Source: Bradyrhizobium cytisi (GTDB lineage Bacteria; Pseudomonadota; Alphaproteobacteria; Rhizobiales; Xanthobacteraceae). Taken from it: DNA of 43,163 nucleotides. The notes beneath the pieces were generated by a model. It worked only from the letters and a program-made list of their open reading frames with translations. It was not told the DNA's origin and searched no databases. Each line of letters opens with the position of its first letter. Position 1 is the stretch's first letter. The translations under genes and the position numbers were made by a program. Shown here one piece after another: positions 24,406 through 33,332 of the stretch. Location: the NCBI RefSeq assembly GCF_008123515.1, contig NZ_VSSR01000040.1, positions 1 to 43,163 on the forward strand, written 5' to 3'.

Positions 24406-25021
24406 GATCGTTCTCCGTTGAAGCGTCGAGCGGGTAGCCGGTGCACAGCCGCAGGAACCGTTCAAGAGCCGCTCCCAGCGCGAAACCTGCGACGACATCG
24501 CTCGCCCAGTGCGCCAGGACGACTAAGCGCGTCGGCGAGATGCCGACCGCAACGGTGCGGATCGCCCGACGGGGGCCGGCTGGCATCGCGCCGGCCGCCG
24601 ATGCCAAGGCTCCCATGTGCAGCGCGTGGCCGGAGGGAAAGGCGTCCTCACTTTTCCCGGAAAATGGGACGCCGTGGAGGTGCCCGATCACTGTCCTGCG
24701 GTCCGGTCGGGTCTGGTCGAACAGAAGCTTCAAACCATGAGGCAGCAGCGACGCCGAGACCGTGACCAGGAGAGCATGGTTGCCGGCGCGCCGCAGCGGC
24801 TCGCCTCGCCCGCGCGACGCAAGCCAACCAGCCGCCGCCAGGACCAGAAGGACCTTCTCGTCGGCGCCCCAAGTCAGGGCGCGGGCTACCATCTCCGGAG
24901 CCGGCGCAGTGTTGCGGGCGATGAAGCGCGCGGCCACGACATCAGCTCTGGTCGGCCGGACAGTGACCGGAAAGCTTGGCCCTCTAAGGCGACTTGGTGA
25001 AACTCTAGCAATTTTGAACAT
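24392..25021 (-). CDS. PAP2-type membrane phosphatase
   Basis: The 209-residue protein carries all three phosphatidic-acid-phosphatase-2 motifs: K98-to-R105-P106 (KLLFDQTRP), PSGH (129-132), and R165 to H171 and D175 within SPTRLVVLAHWASD. The usual SR of motif 3 is PTR here, but the catalytic His and Asp are kept. It has several hydrophobic segments and dephosphorylates a lipid phosphate such as undecaprenyl or phosphatidate diphosphate on the outer face of the membrane. It leads a four-gene overlapping operon (PAP2, cupin, two DUF3147). No EcfG-type site found upstream. Confidence 0.85.
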   Translation of the reverse strand: MFKIARVSPSRLRGPSFPVTVRPTRADVVAARFIARNTAPAPEMVARALTWGADEKVLLVLAAAGWLASRGRGEPLRRAGNHALLVTVSASLLPHGLKLLFDQTRPDRRTVIGHLHGVPFSGKSEDAFPSGHALHMGALASAAGAMPAGPRRAIRTVAVGISPTRLVVLAHWASDVVAGFALGAALERFLRLCTGYPLDASTENDHADP

Positions 25022-25192
25022 GGCTCAAGCGATCAACTTCGCTCCATAAAGACCTCTGATCGCAGCTCCGCTGCTTTTCATCGACAACCAGCCTTCCGCC
25101 GCATGATCTCGCCCAATGCAAACGAATGCTCGGAACGAACCTTGCTACCCATTGCGGTGGCAGGCCTCTTCCTCCGCGGCTGTCACCTGTCG

Positions 25193-26737
25193 CTATTCCG
25201 CGGCCTGGACACTTGGCGAAATTTCCACCGGCGCGAGCGGAGATACGGCGGGCCCATTGAGCGCGGTGCCGTCCGGCGCGAATTGAGACCCGTGGCAGGG
25301 GCAATCCCAGCACTGCTCCAGCGAGTTCCAATGCACAACGCAACCAAGATGAGTGCAGCTTGCCGACAGCAGGTGCAATTCGCCCTGGCGGTCGCGGCAG
25401 GCGGCAATCTTCTTCAATCCGCTGCGAACCAGCCGGCCCTCGCCCAAGCGAAGCCGCTCTACCGAGGCAAGTGCATCGGCGCCGAGATACTCCGCAAAGT
25501 TCTTCAGCGGCGTGATGTTCTCGCTGACGAAGGTGGTGATGTTCTTGAAGACCTTGCGCTCCGGCAAATAGACGGCCTCCCAGCCATTGCCGCCGACCGT
25601 GATCAGATCCGCAATCAGCAGGCCCGCCACCATGCCGTTGGTCATGCCTTGCCCGGAATCGCCGCTGACGAGGAAGACATGCTCTTCGTCCGGGCTGCGT
25701 CCGACGAAGCCGGTGAAGTCCATGGGTTCGAGCACTTGCCCCGACCAGCGATGGGTGATCTCGCCGATGTTCGGCAACCGCGCGCGCGTCCACTGCTCAA
25801 GTGCGGAAAAGCGCGCCTGACCGTCGTCGGCCTCGCCGGACTTATGGTCTTCACCGCCGACGATCACGATGTCCTCGTCTGCCGAACTCGGCTGCAGGCG
25901 GACATAATGATAGGGGTCGAGCGTATCCCAATACAGCGCATCCGGCAGCGAACCGGCCGGGACCTTGACCGCAATCACATAGGTGCGATAGGGCGCCTGT
26001 TTGGTATGGATCGCGACGCGCAGATTGACCGGCGAGTTCGTCGCCACGACGACGTCCGTGACCCGCACCTCGCCGCCTGACGTCTTGAGAACGATTTCTC
26101 CGCGGCCGTGCTCGATCGTCTCGACGCAGGTGTCACCGTAAAGCCTGGCGCCGCGCCGATGCAGCGCTTTGGCCAATCCGGCAAGATATTTGGTCGGATG
26201 AAAGCGGGCCTGCCGGGGGAACCGAAGCGAGCGCGCAAGACCGCCGTGATGGATGGGTGTCGGATCGCTGCAGAGCTCGACGGGGATTCCCAGCTTCCTG
26301 CAGCTTTCGAATTCCTCATCCAGATGCGATGGCAGCGTCTCCGGCGCCAACACCCAGTAGCCATCGACGCGGCGGAAATCGCAGTCAATTCCCTCGGCGG
26401 ACTGGATCGCCTGCGCGCGGTCGATCGCGGCGGCGACGCTCTCGTAGTACAGCCGGGCGCAATCTTCACCGCGGACCCTGATCAACTCCTTGTAGTCGTC
26501 GTCCAGGGCTGTCGCCAAATGCGCGGTGGTGCGCGCCGTCATTCCGCTGCCGATTCTGCCGCGGTCGAGCACGATGACCGAGCGCCCGCGCGCCGCCAGT
26601 TCATAGGCCACCGACAGACCGGCGATGCCGGCGCCGACCACGCCGACATCGGCACGTTCCTGACCCGAAAAGCGCGAAGCCGCCGGGATGAACGTCTCCA
26701 TCCAAAGCGATTTGGTATCCTCATCCAGCACGTTCAT
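25193..26737 (-). CDS. FAD-dependent oxidoreductase fused to a C-terminal Rieske domain
   Basis: The 514-residue protein starts MNVLDEDTKSLWMETFIPAA. Residues ~28-57 hold the FAD dinucleotide-binding fold (VGVVGAGIAGLSVAYELAARG) of the DAO/glycine-oxidase family, with the domain continuing to about 375 (SGDSGQGMTNGM). From about 420 a Rieske domain follows: CTHLGC (461-466) and CPCHGSQF (479-486) supply the two Cys and two His ligands of a [2Fe-2S] cluster. This FAD-plus-Rieske architecture is known in stress-linked 'gamma-glutamylputrescine oxidase-like' proteins. GGAGGAC precedes the ATG, and a perfect EcfG-type promoter ends 22 bases before it. Substrate unknown. Confidence 0.9.
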   Translation of the reverse strand: MNVLDEDTKSLWMETFIPAASRFSGQERADVGVVGAGIAGLSVAYELAARGRSVIVLDRGRIGSGMTARTTAHLATALDDDYKELIRVRGEDCARLYYESVAAAIDRAQAIQSAEGIDCDFRRVDGYWVLAPETLPSHLDEEFESCRKLGIPVELCSDPTPIHHGGLARSLRFPRQARFHPTKYLAGLAKALHRRGARLYGDTCVETIEHGRGEIVLKTSGGEVRVTDVVVATNSPVNLRVAIHTKQAPYRTYVIAVKVPAGSLPDALYWDTLDPYHYVRLQPSSADEDIVIVGGEDHKSGEADDGQARFSALEQWTRARLPNIGEITHRWSGQVLEPMDFTGFVGRSPDEEHVFLVSGDSGQGMTNGMVAGLLIADLITVGGNGWEAVYLPERKVFKNITTFVSENITPLKNFAEYLGADALASVERLRLGEGRLVRSGLKKIAACRDRQGELHLLSASCTHLGCVVHWNSLEQCWDCPCHGSQFAPDGTALNGPAVSPLAPVEISPSVQAAE

Positions 26738-26759
26738 GGCATTTGTCCTCCGGCGTACA

Positions 26760-26785
26760 AACGAAGGGCAAAGCGCAACCGTTCC
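26760..26785 (-). promoter_or_regulatory. EcfG-type promoter for the FAD/Rieske gene
   Basis: On the minus strand GGAAC (26785-26781), 17-base spacer, CGTT (26763-26760); perfect match with a very short leader to the ATG at 26737. Confidence 0.78.
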
Positions 26786-27163
26786 TTTGAATAGAGGCCT
26801 CCGCGTTCGAGCCCATGTGTGCCGACGACGCCCGAATGGAATGCCGTGGTGCAGCTTTAGCCTTTGAAAAAGGAGAGGCGTTTGCTTGCTCCCAAGGCCG
26901 GCTCGGTAGAGGATGCGCACATAGGAGGGGGGCACGCCCGGTTCCGGTTCTGCTGAATCGACCAGAGATTGGCGCCGATCGACGTCGCCGTGGGCCGAAT
27001 GAGCTTGCCGATTTTACCATCCGCCAGAGAAGTCGTGGCGGTCGAACGCGAGCCGTCGCTCGGACGGCCTTCTCGCCGCCTTCGCGGACAGCTACGGCCG
27101 CGGTGGATCGTACGGACGCGATTGACCGGCCTGGATTTGCAACGCTCCGCGGCACCGCGGCGC
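26786..27163. other. Intergenic, no supported gene
   Basis: About 380 bases between two minus-strand genes. No recognisable protein on either strand. Confidence 0.45.
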
Positions 27164-27189
27164 AAAAGAGCCCCGCCGAAGCGGGGCTC
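27164..27189 (-). terminator. Intrinsic terminator of the DUF1236 gene
   Basis: GAGCCCCGC / GCGGGGCTC forms a 9-base perfect stem with a CGAA-type tetraloop, followed on the minus strand by TTTT. It starts 13 bases after the stop at 27202. Confidence 0.85.
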
Positions 27190-27201
27190 AGCATGATGTG
27201 C

Positions 27202-28947
27202 TCAATACTTCTTGCCCTGATTGTCGGCGGGCTGGCTCGATGCCGGAGGATTGTTCTGGTTGGGCTGCCCGGACGGCATGTTCTGGTTGGCGGCCGGCGG
27301 ATTGTTGCCTTGATTGTTACCTTGGGCCGGAGGCGCCGCTTGTCCGGTCGTCTGACCGGAAGGCTGTTGCGTCCCGCCCTGTCCGGTCGTTGTCGGCTGG
27401 TTCTGCTGGGCCTGCCCGGTCGTTGCCGGTTGGTTCTGCTGAGCCTGCCCGGTTGTCGCGGGCTGGTTCTGCTGCGCTTGGCCAGTTGTCGGCTGGTTCT
27501 GCTGGGCCGGAGCATTGGCCTGACCGGTGTTCTGTCCGGTCGTGCCCTGCTGCGCCGGCTGCTGCTGGCTCGCCTGTCCCTGACCAGTCGTGGTTTGGCT
27601 CTGGGTGGCACTGATCTTGTTGGATACGCCGAGCGCCGAGACCGTGCTGGTATCGATCGAACCGCTGGCCTGGATGCCTTGCTGCCGCTGGAAGGTCATC
27701 AACGCCTCGCGCGTCCGCGAACCGAGCACGCCATCCGCTTCACCGGTCAGCAATCCGCGCTCGATCAGCACCTGCTGCACGACACGGATTTCTTCGGGGC
27801 TCAGATTGAGCGCAGCGACGCTGCCACCGCTGACACCGCCACCGCCCACGCTGCCGGCGCGGCTGAACCGCGTCCGCGGCCCTGCCGGAACAACATCCAC
27901 AATCCGGCGACTGCGATCGAGGACCACGATCTCGTCGTCGACCACGAAGAAGCTGTCGTCGCGGAAGTCCGGGAACACGTCGATCAGCGCCGGGAAGGCC
28001 GAGACGGACACCACATTGATATTGCTCGGCACCAACACACCCGTATTGATCTGGAAGTTGATCGAGCTGGCGTTAATCCGCGCCACATTGCGGGAGTTGA
28101 GTACCGACTGCTGTAGCGTTGTCTGCTGCTGCGCATTTACCGATACGCGGCCCGACATGCTCTGGGTAGTCGTCGTCTGGTTTTGCGCTAGCGCAGTGGC
28201 CTGGGTGCCGGTCGTTGCGCCCTGGTTCTGCTGCGTGGTCTGACCCTGCGTCATCTGACCCTGCGCGGCCTGACCCTGGGTAGGGGCATTGCTCGGCCTG
28301 GTGTTGGCGCCGGCTGTCGTGCTCTGGTCCTTCTGGCCTTGGTCCTTCTGGCCCTGCGACGCCTTTTGCTCGGACTGTCGCGTCTGCTCGCGCTCGCCGC
28401 GCTGTCCGACGGCCTGACTGTTTTGCTTGCCCGAGGACTGATCCTTGTCTTGCGCCTTTTGCTCGGATTGACGAGGTTGGTCGCGATCGCCACGACGCTG
28501 GCCGATGGTTTGGTCCTTTTGACCCTGCTGATCCTTACCGATCTGGCCTTTCTCCGCAGCGCGGCCACCCTCCCTCGTACCTTCGCTACGCTCGGTGCGT
28601 GACGGACCAGCCGCTTGACCGTGCTGATCCTTGCCGATCTGGTCTCTCTCAGCAGCGCGCCCGCCCTCTCTCATACCTTCGTCACGCTCGGTGCGTGACT
28701 GACCGGCCGCAGGGCTTTCCGCTCGGCCTCCGCGCGGCTCTGCGGCCCGGCCCTGCGTCATGCCTTCACCGCGCGATGCACCGCCCGGACCTTGCGACGT
28801 TCCGCCTCCGGACTTGTCGTGCTCCGCGGCGCCGCCGGCACTCATTCCGCCGCCGCCACCTTCACGCATGCCTTGCGCTGCCGCCACGCTGACGCCGGCG
28901 AGCAGTACTGCTGTGGACAGCAGGAACCTACTCTTTCTCATGCTCAT
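27202..28947 (-). CDS. Secreted DUF1236 protein with peptidoglycan-binding-like segment and low-complexity repeats
   Basis: The 581-residue protein has a signal peptide (MRKSRFLLSTAVLLAGVSVAAAQ). Residues ~25-240 are Gly/Gln/Arg-rich repeats; ~250-345 form a compact domain (SSINFQINTGVLVPSNINVV, DDEIVVLDRSRRIVDVV) that is the DUF1236 signature. About 375-420 is a peptidoglycan-binding-like helical segment (IRVVQQVLIERGLLTGEADG, then SRTREALMTFQRQQG). The rest is a Gln/Pro/Thr-rich tail with 11-residue repeats. The ATG at 28947 is 8 bases after GGAGGAG, better than the one two codons earlier. A perfect EcfG-type promoter lies 128 bases upstream. Likely an envelope or matrix protein; role unknown. 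Confidence 0.82.
   Translation of the reverse strand: MSMRKSRFLLSTAVLLAGVSVAAAQGMREGGGGGMSAGGAAEHDKSGGGTSQGPGGASRGEGMTQGRAAEPRGGRAESPAAGQSRTERDEGMREGGRAAERDQIGKDQHGQAAGPSRTERSEGTREGGRAAEKGQIGKDQQGQKDQTIGQRRGDRDQPRQSEQKAQDKDQSSGKQNSQAVGQRGEREQTRQSEQKASQGQKDQGQKDQSTTAGANTRPSNAPTQGQAAQGQMTQGQTTQQNQGATTGTQATALAQNQTTTTQSMSGRVSVNAQQQTTLQQSVLNSRNVARINASSINFQINTGVLVPSNINVVSVSAFPALIDVFPDFRDDSFFVVDDEIVVLDRSRRIVDVVPAGPRTRFSRAGSVGGGGVSGGSVAALNLSPEEIRVVQQVLIERGLLTGEADGVLGSRTREALMTFQRQQGIQASGSIDTSTVSALGVSNKISATQSQTTTGQGQASQQQPAQQGTTGQNTGQANAPAQQNQPTTGQAQQNQPATTGQAQQNQPATTGQAQQNQPTTTGQGGTQQPSGQTTGQAAPPAQGNNQGNNPPAANQNMPSGQPNQNNPPASSQPADNQGKKY
27384..27510 (-). repeat. Coding tandem repeats, 11-residue unit
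   Basis: Three to four in-frame copies of a 33-base unit encoding TTGQAQQNQPA inside the DUF1236 gene. Copies differ at third positions, so the array is old or held by selection on protein. Confidence 0.75.
28524..28702 (-). repeat. Coding duplication of a ~31-residue unit
   Basis: Two adjacent copies encode SRTERxEGxREGGRAAExxQ followed by IGKDQxGQ in the N-terminal part of the DUF1236 protein. The unit is about 93 bases long with scattered differences. Confidence 0.7.
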
Positions 28948-29074
28948 CTGCATCTCCTCCGATATTCATTGCTCGCAGTGTCTTCGATCGGCACTTTCGG
29001 ATTAACAAAACTTGAAATCCATCGCGCGCTACGACGCGGCGCGAAGCGCAATCCGACTTTGCGGTCTGTTTGGA

Positions 29075-29099
29075 AACGAGACGATACTGGGAATGTTCC
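29075..29099 (-). promoter_or_regulatory. EcfG-type promoter for the DUF1236 gene
   Basis: On the minus strand GGAAC (29099-29095), 16-base spacer, CGTT (29078-29075); perfect match with a leader of about 120 bases. Confidence 0.65.
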
Positions 29100-29322
29100 T
29101 GACCGCAGCCCCAGACGGAACCGTCAGGCTAAGGAAGCTTCATGTTCCCTACGGTAAGTCCAATAGGCTGACACGGCTTCAGGCCAAGTGCTGACCGCAG
29201 CAGAAGGCGGCAGATTGACGCGACTGGACGGCGACCTCCAGCCGCCATGTGTGTCCAGTCGCCAGCAGGTGCGCGATTTCACGCGAACCTCTCAACCACC
29301 GTCGATACCCATTGAATCGGCG

Positions 29323-29348
29323 GGAACTTAGATGAATTCCGCCGCGTT
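29323..29348 (+). promoter_or_regulatory. EcfG-type promoter with a long leader
   Basis: GGAAC (29323-29327), 17-base spacer, CGTT (29345-29348); perfect match. The nearest confident gene start is 232 bases on (29581). A 20-codon frame at 29331 starts inside the promoter and cannot be translated from it. Confidence 0.68.
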
Positions 29349-29580
29349 GGCCGGAGAAAAGAAGAAGCGCACGAAGTTCGCTTCGAAGCGGTGAAGACCG
29401 GCCAATGAAAGCAGCCGGTCAAAGAAGGTCGGGAGCAACCGTAAGAAGGTCGAACGCCGGTTCAGACGCTGGGGGCAGGACAGCGCTAAGGGAGGCCTTG
29501 ACCAACCTTAGCGGCCGCCGCGGGACGCTCATCGCTCCAGTGATGCTTACGGCCAGTCGTTCCAGATATAGGAGGACTGA
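29349..29580 (+). other. Long leader or undetected small gene/RNA
   Basis: Follows a perfect stress promoter. Short frames read HEVRFEAVKTGQ and, in another frame, KKVGSNRKKVERRFRRWGQD, but neither has a clear start. It may hold a decayed small basic protein gene or a transcribed leader of the permease-like gene. Confidence 0.35.
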
Positions 29581-30030
29581 ATGCAGCAGCGCCATCAGGA
29601 AAGCGAGCGACCACGTCGACTTTTCGCGTCGATTGCGAACAGGGCATCGCAAGCGGCGGGCCGTGCATCGGCCTTTATTCTGGCCTGCACGGTGATTGTC
29701 ATCTGGGCTGTTACAGGGCCTCTGTTTCGATTCTCCGACACTTGGCAGCTGGTCATCAATACCGGAACGACCATCGTGACGTTTCTGATGGTCTTCCTGA
29801 TCCAGAACTCACAGAACCGGGACAGCGCAGCCATCCAGGTGAAGCTAGATGAACTTATCCGAACAGGCGCCGTCCAGAATTCATTCGTCGGAATCGAGCA
29901 TTTAACCGCGGACGAACTCGAGGATCTGCGCAAGCGTTGCGAGGAACGCGCGAAGGCTGTCGCCACGAACAGACAGGTCGAGCGGAGAACCGAGAGAGTA
30001 CGTAAGGCGCACCGTGGCGCGACGGGTTAG
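29581..30030 (+). CDS. Low-affinity iron permease-family membrane protein
   Basis: The 149-residue protein has two hydrophobic helices (about 30-50 and 58-80) with PLFRFSDTWQLVINTGTTIV and VFLIQNSQNRDSAAIQVKLD between and after them. This is the conserved core of the low-affinity iron permease family (PF04120). The C-terminal ~50 residues are a charged helix containing LTADELEDLRKRCEER, usual for the bacterial members. AGGAGG lies before the ATG. Actual iron transport has not been shown for such short bacterial forms, so the name is by family only. Confidence 0.85.
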   Translation: MQQRHQESERPRRLFASIANRASQAAGRASAFILACTVIVIWAVTGPLFRFSDTWQLVINTGTTIVTFLMVFLIQNSQNRDSAAIQVKLDELIRTGAVQNSFVGIEHLTADELEDLRKRCEERAKAVATNRQVERRTERVRKAHRGATG

Positions 30031-30137
30031 TGTACGGTTCGCCTCGTCGTCGGTTTGTGGAGCGGGTATTCCTTGGACTTCGCGCGCCACTTGCTCGGCG
30101 TGTTTTTAGCCTTGTTCGGGCGTAGGAGGACAAGGTT

Positions 30138-30281
30138 ATGCGACGGCGCAAGCCGAGAACACCGTTAAGCAAGCGGCCGCCCGAATTCACGCTGCTTTCA
30201 CGCGGAAAGACGCGTGCGGTCAAGAAGCAGAGAGCTCTCATCGTCGGGATTAAGACCGCCGATCCAGACTTGGTAGATTAG
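30138..30281 (+). CDS. Small basic hypothetical protein
   Basis: A 47-residue frame with AGGAGG 8 bases before the ATG starts MRRRKPRTPLSKRPPEFTLL and ends IKTADPDLVD. Very basic in the first 35 residues, no membrane segment. Good start signals but no family I can name. Confidence 0.58.
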   Translation: MRRRKPRTPLSKRPPEFTLLSRGKTRAVKKQRALIVGIKTADPDLVD

Positions 30282-30418
30282 CCGCGGGACCTCGCCATTC
30301 ATCCGCGTCTCTCGTGTCCGGCCCTCGAAACGATGAGCTGGGCAGTTACAAGCAGCAATCGCTCTTCTGGCTTGTATGTCGCGATTCTTGCGCGCGCCGT
30401 CCCAAAGCTCGACTTCAT

Positions 30419-30560
30419 GGAATACCGGGTCAACCGGGAAACAAAAGTGGTCCTGCCGTCAAATCAGGAGAAACGGTTGGTTCTAGCTCGACAACGAACC
30501 AGAAGAACCCGCCGGTTCAGATGCAGGACTCTTCAAACGTCAAGGGCCTGCCGGGCAATA
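30419..30560 (+). pseudogene. Remnant of a small secreted PGNKSGPA-repeat protein
   Basis: One frame reads GIPGQPGNKSGPAVKSGE and further on QDSSNVKGLPGN, two copies of the 'PGxPGNKSGPA' repeat found in small exported Bradyrhizobium proteins. There is no intact signal peptide upstream in frame and the second repeat decays at once, so this is a broken gene. Positions 30282-30418 show nothing else. Confidence 0.45.
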
Positions 30561-30614
30561 TGAGAAGAACGAGGCCGCCTGGCGACGGTAAGCTTCTTGC
30601 TTCCCCGGCATTCA

Positions 30615-30639
30615 GGAACAACGCGAAACCGTTCCGGTT
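30615..30639 (+). promoter_or_regulatory. EcfG-like promoter for the broken ThDP enzyme gene
   Basis: GGAAC (30615-30619), 16-base spacer, GGTT (30636-30639); one mismatch in the -10, 39 bases before the ATG at 30679. Confidence 0.55.
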
Positions 30640-30678
30640 CTCCCACATCAAAGCAGTCCAACTGGGAATCAGATCGCG

Positions 30679-32462
30679 ATGTCCCCGACCGTATCCGACT
30701 TCATCATCCAGCGCCTGACGCAATGGGGTGTGCGCCACGTCTTCGGCTATCCGGGGGACGGCATCAACGGCGTGTTCGGTGCGCTCAACCGTGCCGATGG
30801 CAAAATCAATTTCGTCCAGGCGCGGCACGAGGAGATGGCCGCGTTCATGGCAACCGCTTACGCGAAATTCTCCGGCAAGCTCGGCGTTTGCATTGCGACC
30901 TCGGGCCCCGGCGCTTCGCATCTGATCACCGGCCTCTACGACGCACTGCTGGATCATCAGCCGGTGCTGGCAATCGTGGGACAGGCCCGCGACCCGCTCG
31001 GCGGCCACTACCAGCGGGAGCTCGATCTCGTCTCCATGTTCAAGGACGTTGCCGGCGCCTATGTCGCGCAGCCTCCTCGCCGGCCCAGGTTCGGCATTTG
31101 GTCGATCGCGCCGCGCGTATTGCGCTTGCGCGCAAGACGGTGACAGCGCTTGTCCTGCCGAACGACCTTTAGGAAGAAACCTATGCCGATCCTCCCCGCA
31201 CTCACGGCACGCTGCGATCGAGCACAGGGTACTTGCCTCCCAGGATCATGCCGCATGACGAGGATCTCGATCGCGCCGCTGAAATTCTCAACTCTGGCAC
31301 CAAGGTCGCGATGCTCATCGGCGCCGGCGCGCTGGCCGCAACCGACGATGTGATCGCCGTTGCCGACCGGCTGGGCGCCGGCTGCGCCAACGCGCTGCTG
31401 GGCAAGGCAGCCCTGCCCGACGACCTGCCATGGGTGACCGGGTCGATCGGCCTGTTGGGTACCGAACCCAGCTACAAGATGATGATGGATTGCGACACGC
31501 TCCTGATGGTCGGCTCAGGCTTCCCTTACGCGGAATTCCTGCCGAAGGAAGGCAGTGCCCACGGCGTTCAGATCGATGTCGACGCCAGCATGCTCTCGAT
31601 CCGTTTTCCCATGGAAGTCGGCCTCGTCGGAGACGCGGTAGAGACGCTGCGCGCCCTGCTGCCCCGGCTCCGTCAGAAGACCGACGATACTTGGCGCAAG
31701 GCCATCGAGGCGAACGTCCGGACCTGGTGGGAGATGCTGGAAGAGCGCGCCAAGCAGCCTGCCGCCCCCGTCAATCCGCAACGCGTGACCTGGGAGTTGT
31801 CGCCGCGACTTCCGGACCTCGCCGTTGTCACCAGCGATTCCGGCTCATGTGCCAACTGGTTTGCCCGCGATCTCAAGATGCGCCCCGGCATGAAGGCATC
31901 GCTGTCGGGCGGGCTGGCGTCGATGGGGGCAGCCGTTCCCTACGCGATAGCAGCAAAATATGCCCATCCGGACCGTCCGGTGATAGCCCTGGTCGGCGAC
32001 GGCGCCATGCAGATGAATAACATGGCCGAGCTGATCACGGTCGCCAAATACTGGCGCGACTGGCAGGACCACCGCTGGATCGTCTGCATCTTCAACAATG
32101 AGGACCTCAACCAGGTGACCTGGGAGCAGCGGATCATCAACGGCGACCCAAAATTCGAGGCATCGCAGCGCATTCCCAACGTGTCCTATTCGCGCTTCGC
32201 CGAGCTGATCGGGCTGCGCGGCATCTATGTCGATCAACCCGAGCTTTTGGCCTCGGCCTGGGAGCAAGCGCTTGCGAGCGAGACGCCAGTGGTGCTGGAA
32301 GTGAAGACTGATCCGGAGGTCCCCCCTCTACCGCCGCATATTACGCTCCAGCAGGCGAAGAATTTTTCGATGGCCTTGATCAAGGGCGACCCGAACGAGG
32401 AAGGCGTAATTAAGGGCGCTGCCCGCCAGATGCTCGAGTCCATCCTGCCCGACAAGACGTAG
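30679..32462 (+). pseudogene. Broken thiamine-diphosphate enzyme (pyruvate oxidase/AHAS-like)
   Basis: The ATG at 30679 opens SDFIIQRLTQWGVRHVFGYP and the activating-Glu region ARHEEMAAFMATAYAKFSG, then CIATSGPGASHLITGLYDAL. After AGAYVAQ one G is missing at 31071; the next frame continues SSPAQVRHLVDRAARIALA, reaches PNDL and then hits a TAG at 31170-31172 where the family has CAG (Gln). The same frame resumes EETYADPPRTHGT and is open to 32462, including VGDGAMQMNNMAELITVAKY and the IFNNEDL end of the ThDP site. Two independent lesions in an otherwise well-kept ~594-residue enzyme. The stress promoter and ribosome region are intact. Substrate class: pyruvate or another 2-keto acid. Confidence 0.82.
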
Positions 32463-32499
32463 GCAGACGACGCACCCTTGGCCGGGTGCCCACCCATTT

Positions 32500-32524
32500 G
32501 GAACAAACGCCTCCAGCTACGGTT
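32500..32524 (+). promoter_or_regulatory. EcfG-like promoter for the DUF4142 gene
   Basis: GGAAC (32500-32504), 16-base spacer, GGTT (32521-32524); same variant as the preceding gene, 59 bases before the ATG. Confidence 0.55.
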
Positions 32525-32583
32525 GGTCGGCACAATCCAACGCGCCGCGCGCACGCGCGGCATGGCTTAAGAGGATGTGACGC

Positions 32584-33139
32584 ATGAAACGCACCATGAT
32601 CGTCCTGGGCTGCATTCTGCTGGCAGGCCCGGCGCTCGCTCAGTCGGTCGGCGAAAAGACCGGCGTGAACTCCATGCTCGGGGTCGCACCGACAACGGCC
32701 GATTTCGTCAAGGAGGTCGCGATCAGCGACGTGTTCGAGATCGAGTCCAACAAGCTCGCCGAGCAGAAGGGCAATGCGCAGGAGAAAACATTCGCGCAGC
32801 AGATGGTGACCGATCACACCAAGACCAGCAACGATCTGAAGGGACTCGTGACGAGCGGCAAGGTCAAGGCCGAGCTGCCGACGACGATCGACAGCTTCCC
32901 ACCAGAGCAAGCTTGACAAGCTCAGGGGTGCTTCGGGCAAGGATTTCAGCTCCGACTTCGACTCCTATCAGGTCAGCGCCCACAAGAACGCGGTATCGTT
33001 GTTTGAACGCTATGCCAAGGGGGGCGATAATGCCGATCTCAAGGACTGGGCCGGCAAGACGCTTCCCGCCCTCAGGCACCATCTCGAGATGGCCCAGGAG
33101 CTCGGCAAAGCCCCGAGCGTCGGCCAGTCCAGCAAGTAA
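32584..33139 (+). pseudogene. Frameshifted DUF4142 exported protein
   Basis: From the ATG at 32584 a signal peptide (MIVLGCILLAGPALAQS) leads into DFVKEVAISDVFEIESNKLA and FAQQMVTDHTKTSNDLK, the DUF4142 ferritin-like helices. An extra T at about 32896 sends the frame to a TGA at 32914; the other frame carries on SKLDKLRGASGKDFSSDFDS, VSAHKNAVSLFERYAKGGDN and WAGKTLPALRHHLEMAQEL to TAA at 33137. Corrected length is about 184 residues, normal for the family. DUF4142 proteins are periplasmic, stress-induced, and of unknown function. Confidence 0.78.
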
Positions 33140-33163
33140 TAGTCTATCGAGACGACAACTTGG

Positions 33164-33187
33164 TGCCGGCGATCTGCCGGCATCTTT
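33164..33187 (+). terminator. Probable intrinsic terminator after the DUF4142 gene
   Basis: TGCCGGC and GCCGGCA form a 7-base stem around GATCT, followed by TCTTT, 25 bases past the DUF4142 stop. Confidence 0.55.
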
Positions 33188-33332
33188 CTGCCGGTAGCAC
33201 CCGCGCAAATTCCGCCCACGTTGACGGCGTGACACGTACAGAGATCCCTCATGAAGACCAGGCAACCATTCTCGCGGCGGACATGATCGGCGCAACCGGG
33301 GCCACTCTCACGCAGCCGTCGGACAGCATTGA

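Noticed and set aside
27384..27510. Regular repeats that could suggest a CRISPR array
   Set aside because: Repeats are contiguous, in-frame, without unique spacers, and lie inside a secreted-protein gene.
26815..28116. A 433-codon plus-strand frame opposite the DUF1236 gene
   Set aside because: Leu/Arg/Ser-rich repeats are the mirror of the Gln-rich repeats on the coding strand.
29331..29393. A 20-codon basic frame (MNSAALAGEKKKRTK...)
   Set aside because: Its ATG lies inside the spacer of a perfect promoter, so it would not be on the transcript.
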